Shown: positions 29,012 through 36,504, counted from the first letter of the stretch. The stretch: 37,563 bases of DNA from an uncultured Acetobacteraceae bacterium (GCA_903847525.1 CAINEA010000067.1:1-37563), one strand, 5' to 3'. The notes: generated from the letters alone by a model not told the origin. Numbers and translations: made by a program.

Positions 29012-29578
29012 TCAGGTGGGTCGATTAAAACGAGTGTGGATGGTGTTGCGGTTCCCGAGTCCACGGGCGGCGCGTTCGGCGGCGAGTTCGCGCTGATATT
29101 GGACATCCAGCCGGGCGCGAGCGCGGATCACCTCATCAAAGGACCGGTAGGACAGGGCCACCCCATCGACCGTGATGGACAACTCGCCCTGGATCGCGGC
29201 GGTCTCCATGTTCGCGTCGAGCAGGTCCAGAATCCGCTTCGTCCGGCTGCGCGGGTCGGCCGTGGAGGTCGCGAGATTGGGCAGCACCGTGAACCGGCCG
29301 GAGCCGATGGTGTACGCCTCGGAGCCTTTCGACACCCGGCGTTGCCAGAACCAGAGCCCAGGCGGTACAGCGGCGGTTGTGGCGGTCGCAACGGAGATCA
29401 GGAAATCACTCCCCGAGGTCGTAGCGGTCAGAGTCCGCGTGTCGTTGCCGTTGCCGGCGACGTAGTAGGTCAGAATCCAACCGTCGGCCGGAGGGTAATC
29501 AGGCAGCGATAGCGTCCACGTCCAGAGATCGCCCGCTGTCAGCGTGTCCGGTTCCAGAGATGGGACGGCGAATCCCAT
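29012..29578 (-). CDS. gpW-like connector with N-terminal beta domain (188 aa)
   Basis: Lies between terminase and portal. The N-terminal ~100 residues are beta-rich (WTWTLSLPDYPPADGWILTY). The C-terminal ~80 residues (ILDLLDANMETAAIQGELSI, SYRSFDEVIRARARLDVQYQ, RELAAERAARG) look like the gpW type head-tail joining helix pair with a short strand hairpin. I have seen this fusion between terminase and portal in other phages. The function is inferred. Confidence 0.6.
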   Translation of the reverse strand: MGFAVPSLEPDTLTAGDLWTWTLSLPDYPPADGWILTYYVAGNGNDTRTLTATTSGSDFLISVATATTAAVPPGLWFWQRRVSKGSEAYTIGSGRFTVLPNLATSTADPRSRTKRILDLLDANMETAAIQGELSITVDGVALSYRSFDEVIRARARLDVQYQRELAAERAARGLGNRNTIHTRFNRPT

Positions 29579-29645
29579 GCGTCAGCGGGTGAGACCGCCA
29601 GCGACGCCGACGGAGCGTGGTCCGCGCTGATGAATGACCGCCCGG

Positions 29646-31733
29646 TTACGGTCTGAATCCTCTGCCCCCGAATCCGAGGTTGCGACGAATAGGGCCGAAA
29701 CTCGGCCGGCGTTGTGCGGGAACAACGGGAGGGGTGGGACTTGGGGCCGCGGGAGGCACTTCGACAGCGGGGCTAGCGGAAGGAGTGGCTGGACTTTCCG
29801 CAACAGGTGATCGTACCGCAGCTTCGGCAGGAGCGGGGTTAGGTCCGATAGGAGTTCCGGCGGGTCGCAGCGCATAGGTTCGCGTCGGAACCGTTGGGCT
29901 TTCTACCGTTGGAACAAGGCTGCGCTGTTCCGAGTTGTTCTCCGTATCAGCTACAACCGGGGCCAGTTTCACCGCCAGAATCTTCCAATTGACGTTGAGA
30001 TGATAGAGCGCAGCGAGCGCGTAAACCGTGGTGTCGAGGGATTCGTTGCGCTTGCCAGCCGCCAGCACCCAAGCGCGAACCGGGCGACCCTTGGACTTCC
30101 TGATCTCCCATTCCTCCGAGGTCAGCATCGTGAAAAACTTCTCGTCGAACATCGCCTGCGTGTGGTCGGTGAAATGGTAGTACCCCGGCCCGGGCTCCAA
30201 CATCTGGAGCCGGTCCATGATGATGCCCTTGGCGGTGTCGGTACCGATAGAATACTGCGGGACGCGACCTTTGTTCCTACGGGACTCACGCGATAGCACC
30301 GGCAGGCCCGGGGTCGAAGATCCTTTGCACGCGAACACTCCGCGCGACGATCGATTTTTGCATTGAGCGAGCACGTGATCCTGCCAGTTGCCCGAATCCA
30401 CGAAGCACCGGTTGACCTGCAACTTTGTCCCGTCTTCGCGCTCCCACTTCTCGGCCAGCAACTCGTCGAGTTCCTTCCATGGCCCATCGGTATCCACCCG
30501 GCCCCAGATGACCCGGTGGCAGACTCCCCACGCTTCCTCTCCCAGCCCCCAGGCGTACAGCGTCACCTCGAACCGGTCCTTTTGCACGTCTACACCGGCA
30601 GTGATTACGAGCGCGAAGTTTGGCAGCCTGGTGTAGTTCTCGCGCTGGTTGAGGAGTCCTTTCATTGGTACGCTATCCCGGTTGTCGCCGTAGGTCTCGG
30701 CAAGAAAAGTGTTCGTCCAAGTTTTCATCCCCTCGCGGCCCGTCGCCTTGTCGTCGATGAACCCCTGGGCCATCTGATGCAACCGATTGCGGAACCCTTT
30801 TTTGTGCTTCAACAGCGAGCAGATTCCGTTGAGATGATAACCGCGCTTGCCGCGGAACCTCGCCGTTGCCCGCCACTCACCTTTTCGCACCATCGCAATC
30901 CGGTCGGCGTCGGTCAGCGCCTCGCTGCAATGCTCGCAGATGTACCGCGCTGTCTCTGGCTCGTCCTTGTCCCACTGCACCTGGGACCACTTCATCGTTT
31001 GGTGCTCACCGCATTTCGGGCATGGGCAGAACCAGCGCCGTTGATCGGAGGCGAGGAATTCTTTCTCGATCCGGGATTCCTCCTTCGTCGTCGGAGTTGA
31101 CGTCACGAGCACAACGGCATTATGGAACGAGTCGGTCCGTCGGATCGCGAGCGCCAATGGGTCGCCCTCTTTGCCGGCGCTGGCCGGTGCCCGGTCTATC
31201 TCGTCGAAAAACAGAACCCGCCGCGGCCGGCCCGCGAGCCCGCTCGGCGCGTTCGCCCCAACGACGACGAGGTTGCCCCCCGGGAATGTTTTCCGAAGGA
31301 TCGTGTTCCCGCTGTCCCTGCTCCGCGGATCCTTCACACGTTCCCGCAGGCAGGGAGTGTCCCTCACCATCGGGTCGAGCCGTTCCTTTGACCATGCTTC
31401 GGCGAGCTCGACCGTAGGCTGGACGATCAGGATTGGAGCGGGCTCCGCCTGGACGAAAAACCCGATGACGTTGTTTCCGATCTCCGTTTTCCCAGTCTGG
31501 CTAGCGAACATCAGGCACGTCGATTGAACCAGCGGGTCAACCACTGAATTGGTAGGCTCGATCTGGTAGGGAATCAGGGATGACCGGTAGCGCCCAGGTT
31601 GCGCGGATCCCTCCGGACTCAACACCCGATGCTCGTCAGCCCACTCGATCGGTGTCAGCCGGGGCGGCGGAGTCAGGATCCTGATCAACCGCTTGTGAAT
31701 CGCCTCCAATGGGTGATTTTCGGATCTGGTCAT
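29646..31733 (-). CDS. Terminase large subunit, lambda GpA family (695 aa)
   Basis: Packaging motor and DNA cutter. Walker A is ASQTGKT (about 77-83) and Walker B is VLFFDE (173-178). A zinc-binding insert has CPCPKCG and CEHCS (about 236-269). The nuclease part includes TAGVDVQKDRFEV (Asp 392) and DSGNWQDH. The last ~70 residues (after about 625) are a Pro/Ala-rich low-complexity tail ending FGGRGFRP, beyond the usual end of GpA proteins. Its start, needed for the N-terminal RLTPIEWADEHR, lies 98 bases inside the small-subunit gene. Confidence 0.93.
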   Translation of the reverse strand: MTRSENHPLEAIHKRLIRILTPPPRLTPIEWADEHRVLSPEGSAQPGRYRSSLIPYQIEPTNSVVDPLVQSTCLMFASQTGKTEIGNNVIGFFVQAEPAPILIVQPTVELAEAWSKERLDPMVRDTPCLRERVKDPRSRDSGNTILRKTFPGGNLVVVGANAPSGLAGRPRRVLFFDEIDRAPASAGKEGDPLALAIRRTDSFHNAVVLVTSTPTTKEESRIEKEFLASDQRRWFCPCPKCGEHQTMKWSQVQWDKDEPETARYICEHCSEALTDADRIAMVRKGEWRATARFRGKRGYHLNGICSLLKHKKGFRNRLHQMAQGFIDDKATGREGMKTWTNTFLAETYGDNRDSVPMKGLLNQRENYTRLPNFALVITAGVDVQKDRFEVTLYAWGLGEEAWGVCHRVIWGRVDTDGPWKELDELLAEKWEREDGTKLQVNRCFVDSGNWQDHVLAQCKNRSSRGVFACKGSSTPGLPVLSRESRRNKGRVPQYSIGTDTAKGIIMDRLQMLEPGPGYYHFTDHTQAMFDEKFFTMLTSEEWEIRKSKGRPVRAWVLAAGKRNESLDTTVYALAALYHLNVNWKILAVKLAPVVADTENNSEQRSLVPTVESPTVPTRTYALRPAGTPIGPNPAPAEAAVRSPVAESPATPSASPAVEVPPAAPSPTPPVVPAQRRPSFGPIRRNLGFGGRGFRP

Positions 31734-32133
31734 AGGTCAGCTTCTGCATGTCGCGGAGCATGTCGTCTTTGTCCTGCTGTTCGCAAGGCAGCGCCAGAAC
31801 CTTTTCCCGCAGCGCGATGAACAAACCCTCGCAATACCGGTAGACATCCTCCGACTTGACCAGCTCCTTCCGGCGCTCCTGGTTCTCCATGTCGATCTGG
31901 TCAGCCTGGAGCCTGGTCTTCCGCAAGTCTTCGGCTTCCTTCGATCCGTAGAGCGCGGCGACGATCTGCGCGGTGGCGAACCGGCCGTCTTCACCAGCAA
32001 TGGCCAGCCCGGTCGAAAGCGCACGCTCCAACGCCCGGCGATCGCAACCGAATTCACGTGCGGCGACGTGTAGCGTCCAGCGGATTATCTCTCGGCCAAT
32101 GCCGGCACGACGAGGCTTTTTTGGTTGGGACAT
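31636..32133 (-). CDS. Terminase small subunit, Nu1-like (165 aa)
   Basis: Begins MSQPKKPRRAGIGREIIRWT with a helix-turn-helix-like stretch (AAREFGCDRRALERALSTG), then helices with KTRLQADQIDMENQERRKEL and a C-terminal tail rich in Asp. It should bind the packaging start site and hand it to the large subunit. The last 98 bases are shared with the start of the large-subunit gene in another frame, an unusually long overlap here. Confidence 0.8.
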   Translation of the reverse strand: MSQPKKPRRAGIGREIIRWTLHVAAREFGCDRRALERALSTGLAIAGEDGRFATAQIVAALYGSKEAEDLRKTRLQADQIDMENQERRKELVKSEDVYRYCEGLFIALREKVLALPCEQQDKDDMLRDMQKLTYDQIRKSPIGGDSQAVDQDPDSAAPADTDRVG

Positions 32134-32170
32134 CGCTATTTTTGGCTGTCGCTAGAGAATCAACGCAATC

Positions 32171-32208
32171 GGGTCCCCCCCATCAGGCCACACCCCCGGA
32201 AAGGACCC
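32171..32208. other. Intergenic hairpin with G7/C7 run upstream of terminase
   Basis: The 85-base gap between the DnaA-like gene and the small terminase gene contains GGGTCC (32171-32176) and GGACCC (32203-32208), able to pair, with a C7 run (32175-32181) in between. It could be an RNA hairpin or part of a packaging recognition site, since such sites lie next to the small terminase gene in many phages. Weak evidence. Confidence 0.25.
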
Positions 32209-32218
32209 GCGCTATCGG

Positions 32219-32563
32219 TCACAACACACCATTCCCGCCGCAGTTCGGGCACACCGTCTTCTGCGTGTCGATAGCGTCGATTGTTCGGATGATTCGGTTC
32301 TGGAATTTATCGTTTGTGGCGATCATGGCGAGTGCGGTTGTGATGCTGTGGGCAATGGTGTCGAGATGTCGATTGCCGAGGAATGCCGCCACTTCCTCAC
32401 GTGTGGCCGTCTGATGCTCCGTGGCGATTACGCAGAACGCGTGGCGAGCGACGCACAAGCTCTCCGCTCGATTGCGTGAGACGATAGCCTCGGGGTTTAC
32501 CCCAAACACAATCGCGACGGCGCGGAGTGCTACATGGAGGTGAGTGGTGGAGGGTGGGGTCAT
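32219..32563 (-). CDS. Stand-alone DnaA domain IV-like protein (114 aa)
   Basis: ATG 32563 follows GAAAGAAG. The middle, SRNRAESLCVARHAFCVIAT through EEVAAFLGNRHLDTIAHSI, matches the plan of the DnaA DNA-binding domain: a helix with the basic loop, then the helix-turn-helix ending where DnaA has GRDHTTVxHA. There is no ATPase part. The end, CPNCGGNG, is a lone CxxCxGxG. It may bind DnaA boxes in host or phage DNA to start phage replication or to block the host. A role in phage replication is inferred from the nearby DnaB and initiator genes. Confidence 0.75.
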   Translation of the reverse strand: MTPPSTTHLHVALRAVAIVFGVNPEAIVSRNRAESLCVARHAFCVIATEHQTATREEVAAFLGNRHLDTIAHSITTALAMIATNDKFQNRIIRTIDAIDTQKTVCPNCGGNGVL

Positions 32564-32573
32564 GCCGCTTCTT

Positions 32574-32768
32574 TCAACGCAGAAATCGGATCTGATTTGC
32601 TCGGGTGATGTTTTGAATCTTTCCGTCGCTTTGCTGGACAAGGTTGACCGTTGCCATGGCTGTGTAAAACGCTTTGCCGAGGTCGTGGTAAAGCTTCGCC
32701 TTCACCCGTTGCTGTTGCGCGATGGCTTTGAGTTCTGCGGTGGTGAATTTATTCTGTTTGGTCTTCAT
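32574..32768 (-). CDS. Hypothetical basic protein (64 aa)
   Basis: MKTKQNKFTTAELKAIAQQQ, very basic at both ends and helical. Unrecognised. It starts 3 bases after the preceding stop and ends 10 bases before the DnaA-like gene. Confidence 0.6.
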   Translation of the reverse strand: MKTKQNKFTTAELKAIAQQQRVKAKLYHDLGKAFYTAMATVNLVQQSDGKIQNITRANQIRFLR

Positions 32769-32771
32769 AAA

Positions 32772-32912
32772 TTACGATGCTCCTTTCAATTTCGGTCCAT
32801 AGTCCGCAGCTCCGGAGAGATCGACCCAGGACATCAGGCAGAGAGGGTGGACGTTGCCGTAGCCGTAGAGGGTGTAGTGGGTGGACGGGTTTCCGCCGTT
32901 GTTGTTGGTCAT
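32772..32912 (-). CDS. Small hypothetical protein (46 aa)
   Basis: Start at ATG 32912 in an ATGA overlap. MTNNNGGNPSTHYTLYGYGN followed by VHPLCLMSWVDLSGAADYGP. Rich in Asn, Gly and Tyr; no known motif. An upstream in-frame extension exists but would overlap the previous gene and lacks a ribosome site. Confidence 0.5.
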   Translation of the reverse strand: MTNNNGGNPSTHYTLYGYGNVHPLCLMSWVDLSGAADYGPKLKGAS

Positions 32913-33133
32913 CGCGTTGAATGGATTTGAGGGTTTCGATTGGTTGAAAAACCTAGGTTGGCGACGTGCTCCTGAAAACGGAGGCGCATGGCTGGAGTGA
33001 ACCACCGTTTCTCGTTGAGATGGAACATCCAATCACGAGCGTCGGCATTGCTTTTGATCGTGCTGTTCGGGATCTCATAGCTTCCGCCGTGGCCGGTTGG
33101 GAAGCTGATGAAGCTGTTGGGTTTGTTTTTCAT
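32909..33133 (-). CDS. FPTGHGGSYEI-family small protein (74 aa)
   Basis: Starts at ATG 33133 (ATGA overlap). NSFISFPTGHGGSYEIPNST and WMFHLNEKRWFTPAMRLRFQ form a pattern I recall as a small conserved phage protein in replication regions; its function is not known to me. It ends in a polar tail. Confidence 0.6.
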   Translation of the reverse strand: MKNKPNSFISFPTGHGGSYEIPNSTIKSNADARDWMFHLNEKRWFTPAMRLRFQEHVANLGFSTNRNPQIHSTR

Positions 33134-33435
33134 TCGGTGATGCCGTTGGAGATTTTGAACGCTCTCGATTCGACCCACGATGTGTCGAGGTTTGGGTCTC
33201 CACCTTCATTGAACGCTTTTTCGATCTCATGCGCGGGAACCAACCGCTGCCATTGGCCGTCCCATTGATCGACGGTGACGTGTTCTTCGATAAAAGTTTC
33301 GCAGGCGGGAACGATGAAGCCGAGACCACTGACACCTCGAGTGACCCACAGAAGGTGGACGATCCCGGTTGCATCCTTGCGCCAGAAATGAGGCCCCGGC
33401 TGAGTCGGTGATCTACTGATCCATTCTTCGTTCAT
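33130..33435 (-). CDS. PGAYWW-family protein, copy 3 (101 aa)
   Basis: Diverged paralogue of the genes at 2761 and 9306: SPTQPGPHFWRKDAT corresponds to KPTxPGAYWWR, and QWQRLVPAHEIEKAFNEG to EWSxRLVPVDEVEKAYSEG. It is coupled to the DnaB helicase gene by ATGA. Three copies in three different operon positions suggest a role used in several modules, or an adaptor for different partners (inference). Confidence 0.7.
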   Translation of the reverse strand: MNEEWISRSPTQPGPHFWRKDATGIVHLLWVTRGVSGLGFIVPACETFIEEHVTVDQWDGQWQRLVPAHEIEKAFNEGGDPNLDTSWVESRAFKISNGITE

Positions 33436-34736
33436 TCGATAATCTCCGATTTCCGAGTTTCAAACCTGCAAAATGTTCCGTGATAGGTGAGTGGAACAAA
33501 ACCGCATTCACCATCCCGCTGTTTGGCGACGAGCAGGGTAGCTTCTCCATGGGGTTCCTTCCGGTCCCGGTGGAGTAGGGTCACCACGTCGGCGTCTCGC
33601 TCGATCTGGGATGAGTCGGCAAGATCGGTCAACTTCGGCAAGCGCCCTTTCTCCTTCTCATTTTCGCGACTGAGTTGAGCGAGGCAGAACATCGCAACGC
33701 CGGTTGAAGCGGCAACCGCTTTCAGCTTCTCCGATACGTCAGCGACCTCATAGGTGCGTTTCTCATGCCGGGTTCCGGGGCGGATTTTTTGGAGGTAATC
33801 GACAACGACGAGCTTGATGCCGTGCCGGCGGACGTTGCTTCGGATCGCGGCAACTATGGAATCAATGTTTTCACCTCGGGAAGCGTCGTGGAAATGGAGC
33901 TTTGAGCGGCTGATCTTGTTCCCGTGCTCGATGTTTCTTTTCCACTGCTGCTCGGTGAACTCCGCTCGCTTCATGTCCTGCATTGGCGTTCCGGTCACAT
34001 CGGACATCAGTCGGCGCATCAGGGCTCTCTGGCTCATTTCACAGGTCACAACCAGCGTCGGCCAATCGTTTTCGAGGCAGGCATGGCGGACGATGTTCAT
34101 GGCAATTGCGGTCTTGCCGATGGATGGGCGGGCTCCGCACAGGAACAGCTCACCGAACTGCATTCCGTCGGTCATCGAATCCAGTTTCCAGAAGCCGGTT
34201 GGAATCCCCGAGAGCTTCCCTTTGAGTGCTTCGCGACGCTGTAGGTCGTCGATGAACTCCCGGACAACCGTCTTGCCGTCGCATGATACCGCGCTGTGCA
34301 CCGTGGATGGGGCAATGCCGGCTTCCAACTCCGCAACGAGGGTTTCGGGCGTCTTTTGCCTATCGGCGCTGTCGTGGGCCATTTTTAGCGCGGCATCGCG
34401 CAATGTGCGGCGGCGGTGAGCATCCCGAATGCCCTGGGTGTAGTAGGGATGGTTTGAAGCCCCGGGGACCGATGCCATGGCCTGTTTCCAGAATTCCATT
34501 GGGGCCGGCCGGTTGCCATTGCGTTGCGCCCAGCCGCGCTGCATGGCCGTCGGCGTCGGCGTAGAGCTTTCGGCGACCAAAGCCAGCATCACCTCGAAAG
34601 AGTCCCGCACCTCGTCGTTGAACAGCATCGACGGCGTGACGGTTGCCCCAATGTCCGAGGCAATCGCGAGGTTTGCCCGCAGACAGCAGCCAAGGAGCCC
34701 AATCTCGTCGGCTTCGGAATAGTAGGCGTCCGCCAT
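33432..34736 (-). CDS. DnaB-type replicative helicase (434 aa)
   Basis: Ring helicase that opens DNA at the fork. It has an N-terminal helical domain (about 1-140), a linker, and a RecA-fold core: Walker A GARPSIGKTA (about 201-210), Walker B LVVVDYLQKI (about 309-318), and the later ADSSQIERDADVV. Length is near that of E. coli DnaB. It lies directly after the initiator gene, so the two probably act at the same origin. Confidence 0.9.
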   Translation of the reverse strand: MADAYYSEADEIGLLGCCLRANLAIASDIGATVTPSMLFNDEVRDSFEVMLALVAESSTPTPTAMQRGWAQRNGNRPAPMEFWKQAMASVPGASNHPYYTQGIRDAHRRRTLRDAALKMAHDSADRQKTPETLVAELEAGIAPSTVHSAVSCDGKTVVREFIDDLQRREALKGKLSGIPTGFWKLDSMTDGMQFGELFLCGARPSIGKTAIAMNIVRHACLENDWPTLVVTCEMSQRALMRRLMSDVTGTPMQDMKRAEFTEQQWKRNIEHGNKISRSKLHFHDASRGENIDSIVAAIRSNVRRHGIKLVVVDYLQKIRPGTRHEKRTYEVADVSEKLKAVAASTGVAMFCLAQLSRENEKEKGRLPKLTDLADSSQIERDADVVTLLHRDRKEPHGEATLLVAKQRDGECGFVPLTYHGTFCRFETRKSEIIE

Positions 34737-34739
34737 GGG

Positions 34740-35549
34740 TCAGCTTTGGGCGAAATCGACCATTTCCTTCTCGGTCATCTTCTTCCAGTCCTGTTGCACT
34801 GGTTGACCAACGGGCGTGAAGGTTGAGCCAGAGACTGGATCGACCGCTTCTCCGCGCGCTGCGTAGTAGCCGTCGAACTTCGACTTTGCGAACAAGGTCT
34901 CAGGACGGAGGAATTCACGCATCTTGGGGTCTGGCTTCCACCTGAGGCATTGACGCTTAACCATCTCGATGACGCCTTCCTCGGTGACATCGACCTCCTG
35001 AAGCCGCGCCATGATCGGTTGAAGCGTCGAGTCAACCGCCCGGTAACTCCGACCGCAGGCAAGGTTCAACGTGGAGAGGACACGTTCTGCTGATTCTCGG
35101 AGAAGGGATTTCTCGGAAGAAAGTTTCTGAACTTCCGGAGCGTCTTTCGCGACTCCCCTCCCTGTTCCCTGTTCCCTGTTCCCTGTTCCAAGGCTATTTT
35201 TCTCGACTCCTCGCGAATCCTCAACGAATTCCGGAATCTTCGACGGAGAAGGCTTGTCTATCTTCTGATGTGACAACCACTTGGGGATATCCAAGAAAGA
35301 CTCCCCTCCGACGCAATAACGGCGAATGCAGCCAGCGTCCTCCAATTCGCTCAACCATCCATCCAAGAGGCTTCCAGCGTCCTCATCGTAGGGGAAAAGA
35401 CGGCTCGCGAGGAGTCGAGAGGAGGCGCGAGTCCTACCCGAATCATCGCAAGATGAGAACAGGCCGACGAACAGAAGGCGGGCGTCTCGGGATACCCGAC
35501 TGAGTGTTTCGGATTCCCAGAACTCCGGCTTAATAGTGCGGATTCTCAC
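34740..35549 (-). CDS. Replication initiator/replisome organiser with phage C-terminal domain (269 aa)
   Basis: Starts at GTG 35549 (GTGA overlap), behind GAGG. N-terminal winged-helix type: VRIRTIKPEFWESETLSRVS and LLFVGLFSSCDDSGR are typical of phage initiators. A low-complexity linker follows (GTGNREQGTGRG, coded by a 7-bp tandem repeat). The C-terminal part, VLSTLNLACGRSYRAVDST, RLQEVDVTEEGVIEM and REFLRPETLFAKSKFDGYYA, is the conserved phage C-terminal domain (Phg_2220_C) of DnaD-like proteins. It likely binds the phage origin and loads the DnaB helicase coded just downstream. Confidence 0.85.
   Translation of the reverse strand: MRIRTIKPEFWESETLSRVSRDARLLFVGLFSSCDDSGRTRASSRLLASRLFPYDEDAGSLLDGWLSELEDAGCIRRYCVGGESFLDIPKWLSHQKIDKPSPSKIPEFVEDSRGVEKNSLGTGNREQGTGRGVAKDAPEVQKLSSEKSLLRESAERVLSTLNLACGRSYRAVDSTLQPIMARLQEVDVTEEGVIEMVKRQCLRWKPDPKMREFLRPETLFAKSKFDGYYAARGEAVDPVSGSTFTPVGQPVQQDWKKMTEKEMVDFAQS
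35160..35187 (-). repeat. Four tandem copies of a 7-bp repeat in the initiator gene
   Basis: CCCTGTT occurs four times in a row on the plus strand (AACAGGG on the coding strand), in the linker between the two initiator domains. Seven is not a multiple of three, so gain or loss of one copy would shift the frame and remove the C-terminal domain. Confidence 0.9.
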
Positions 35550-35614
35550 GCCGACACCTCGCAGAGTTGAGATTGATAGATCGTAATCAACCGCTCCGAG
35601 TAGGACTTTTTCAT
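35546..35614 (-). CDS. Tiny ORF (22 aa)
   Basis: MKKSYSERLITIYQSQLCEV and two more residues. It has a good ribosome site (GGAGG before ATG 35614) and overlaps both neighbours: ATGA at its start and GTGA on the initiator. It may serve mainly to couple translation of the initiator. Confidence 0.4.
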   Translation of the reverse strand: MKKSYSERLITIYQSQLCEVSA

Positions 35615-35730
35615 TCCAACCTCCAAAATCCCCGGTCCAACCGCCACCTGGTCGAAGAGGCGAAGCGCGGCGTGAGGGACGCCGTGGAGCCATCAGGTAG
35701 CGGCTGGGTCGGGATTTCTGTGGTGTTCAT
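35611..35730 (-). CDS. Small hypothetical protein (39 aa)
   Basis: MNTTEIPTQPLPDGSTASLT, then a basic, Trp-containing end. It begins after GAAAGAAG and overlaps the 22-codon ORF by ATGA. Unrecognised; it may be real or a leader. Confidence 0.35.
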   Translation of the reverse strand: MNTTEIPTQPLPDGSTASLTPRFASSTRWRLDRGFWRLE

Positions 35731-35756
35731 TGCTTCTTTCGGCTTCGACGCCGTTC

Positions 35757-35772
35757 TCCGGTGTTCACCGGA
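35757..35772. promoter_or_regulatory. 16-bp perfect palindrome upstream of the initiator group
   Basis: TCCGGTGTTCACCGGA: 7-bp arms around TT, located in a 54-base gap between the 71-residue gene and the initiator leader ORFs. The 2-base centre is too short for a good RNA hairpin, so a protein-binding site such as an operator fits better. Occurs in one of the few intergenic gaps of the operon. Confidence 0.4.
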
Positions 35773-35784
35773 TAGACAGAGCAT

Positions 35785-36000
35785 TCAGGTTTTCGGAGGG
35801 TTGACAATGGGAAGTGTTGAACTTTCGTGCGAGCGCGGAAACGAAATGAGCCCACGCCTCACACCGACGGCAACCAAATGGTGCGCGTCGCGGATGAGGC
35901 CCAGTTTCTCAGCGACGTGGAGTTTTTCCTCGGGTGTCAGCGGTTCCGGTTTCTTGGAATACTCGGGTGAGTTGTGCTTGCGGGTGTGGGAGACGATCAT
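35785..36000 (-). CDS. Hypothetical protein (71 aa)
   Basis: MIVSHTRKHNSPEYSKKPEP, then a helical acidic/basic region LTPEEKLHVAEKLGLIRDAH and a Pro-ending tail. Unrecognised. ATG 36000 overlaps the lipoprotein stop (ATGA). Confidence 0.55.
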   Translation of the reverse strand: MIVSHTRKHNSPEYSKKPEPLTPEEKLHVAEKLGLIRDAHHLVAVGVRRGLISFPRSHESSTLPIVNPPKT

Positions 36001-36113
36001 CGCATTGCAGGGGGGTTGAGGCCGTTGACAGGTTGAGATTTACACCCGGACGCCAGTGACAACAAACAGGCTAGAGTCAGGATCGTAACGAGTGATCGAA
36101 GTGGGGTCTTCAC
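35997..36113 (-). CDS. Small lipoprotein (38 aa)
   Basis: Read from GTG 36113: VKTPLRSLVTILTLACLLSL then ASGCKSQP. It has a basic start, an apolar core and a clear lipobox LASGC, leaving only a 15-residue mature peptide. It starts 74 bases inside the papain-fold gene, in another frame, without a visible ribosome site, and ends in ATGA on the next gene. The signal is convincing but the start is not certain. It could be a surface exclusion or membrane peptide (inference). Confidence 0.5.
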   Translation of the reverse strand: MKTPLRSLVTILTLACLLSLASGCKSQPVNGLNPPAMR

Positions 36114-36504
36114 AGGATTGAGGTTCAAAAAGATACCAGTGCCCGTCGTCGAGTCGGACGATGTTTTCTGCGTGTGAGGTTGGGATGTTGTTGAGATCGC
36201 GCGGACCGGGTTGATACAGAACGCCACGGGCTTCACCGAACGAGTGGGGCACCGTCCAGCCGGCACATAGACAGGCAAGGTCAGCCTCAGCGGCTGCGAG
36301 ACGCACGAACTGTTTGCAGATAAAACTGGGGTCAGTGTAGTCCGGTCTGATGTCAGCGAAGTAGGTGCCGAATTTAAGGATCCAATCTATCGACGGAAGG
36401 CCCACGTCGAGGCCGGCGTTGAGAAGCTCGATGTGTTCGACCGGAATACGGAGCGCAACGAGTTCGTGGAGCAGTTGGGTTGAGGGGATGGTTGGTGGGG
36501 TCAT
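36040..36504 (-). CDS. Papain-fold protein, Agglutinin_C-like (154 aa)
   Basis: The order is Cys then His: FICKQFVRLAAAEADL (Cys about 64), PHSFGEARGVLYQPG, then HAENIVRLDDGHWYLFEPQ (His about 110, with LFEPQ). This resembles the papain-like domain at the end of the mushroom lectin MOA and its phage relatives (C..F ... HAxN ... LFEPQ). It could be a peptidase or amidase, or a binding protein using this fold. No signal peptide. It is coupled to the methyltransferase fusion by ATGA. It is not obviously a lysis enzyme. Confidence 0.55.
   Translation of the reverse strand: MTPPTIPSTQLLHELVALRIPVEHIELLNAGLDVGLPSIDWILKFGTYFADIRPDYTDPSFICKQFVRLAAAEADLACLCAGWTVPHSFGEARGVLYQPGPRDLNNIPTSHAENIVRLDDGHWYLFEPQSCEDPTSITRYDPDSSLFVVTGVRV

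Noticed and set aside
29582-29645. Possible tiny gene after the terminase (ends GVAGGLTR)
   Set aside because: The ending looks protein-like, but there is no acceptable start codon outside the terminase gene; left as a gap of 67 bases.
30363-31100. Plus-strand frame of 245 codons opposite the large terminase
   Set aside because: Antisense to a clearly identified terminase; no start signal.
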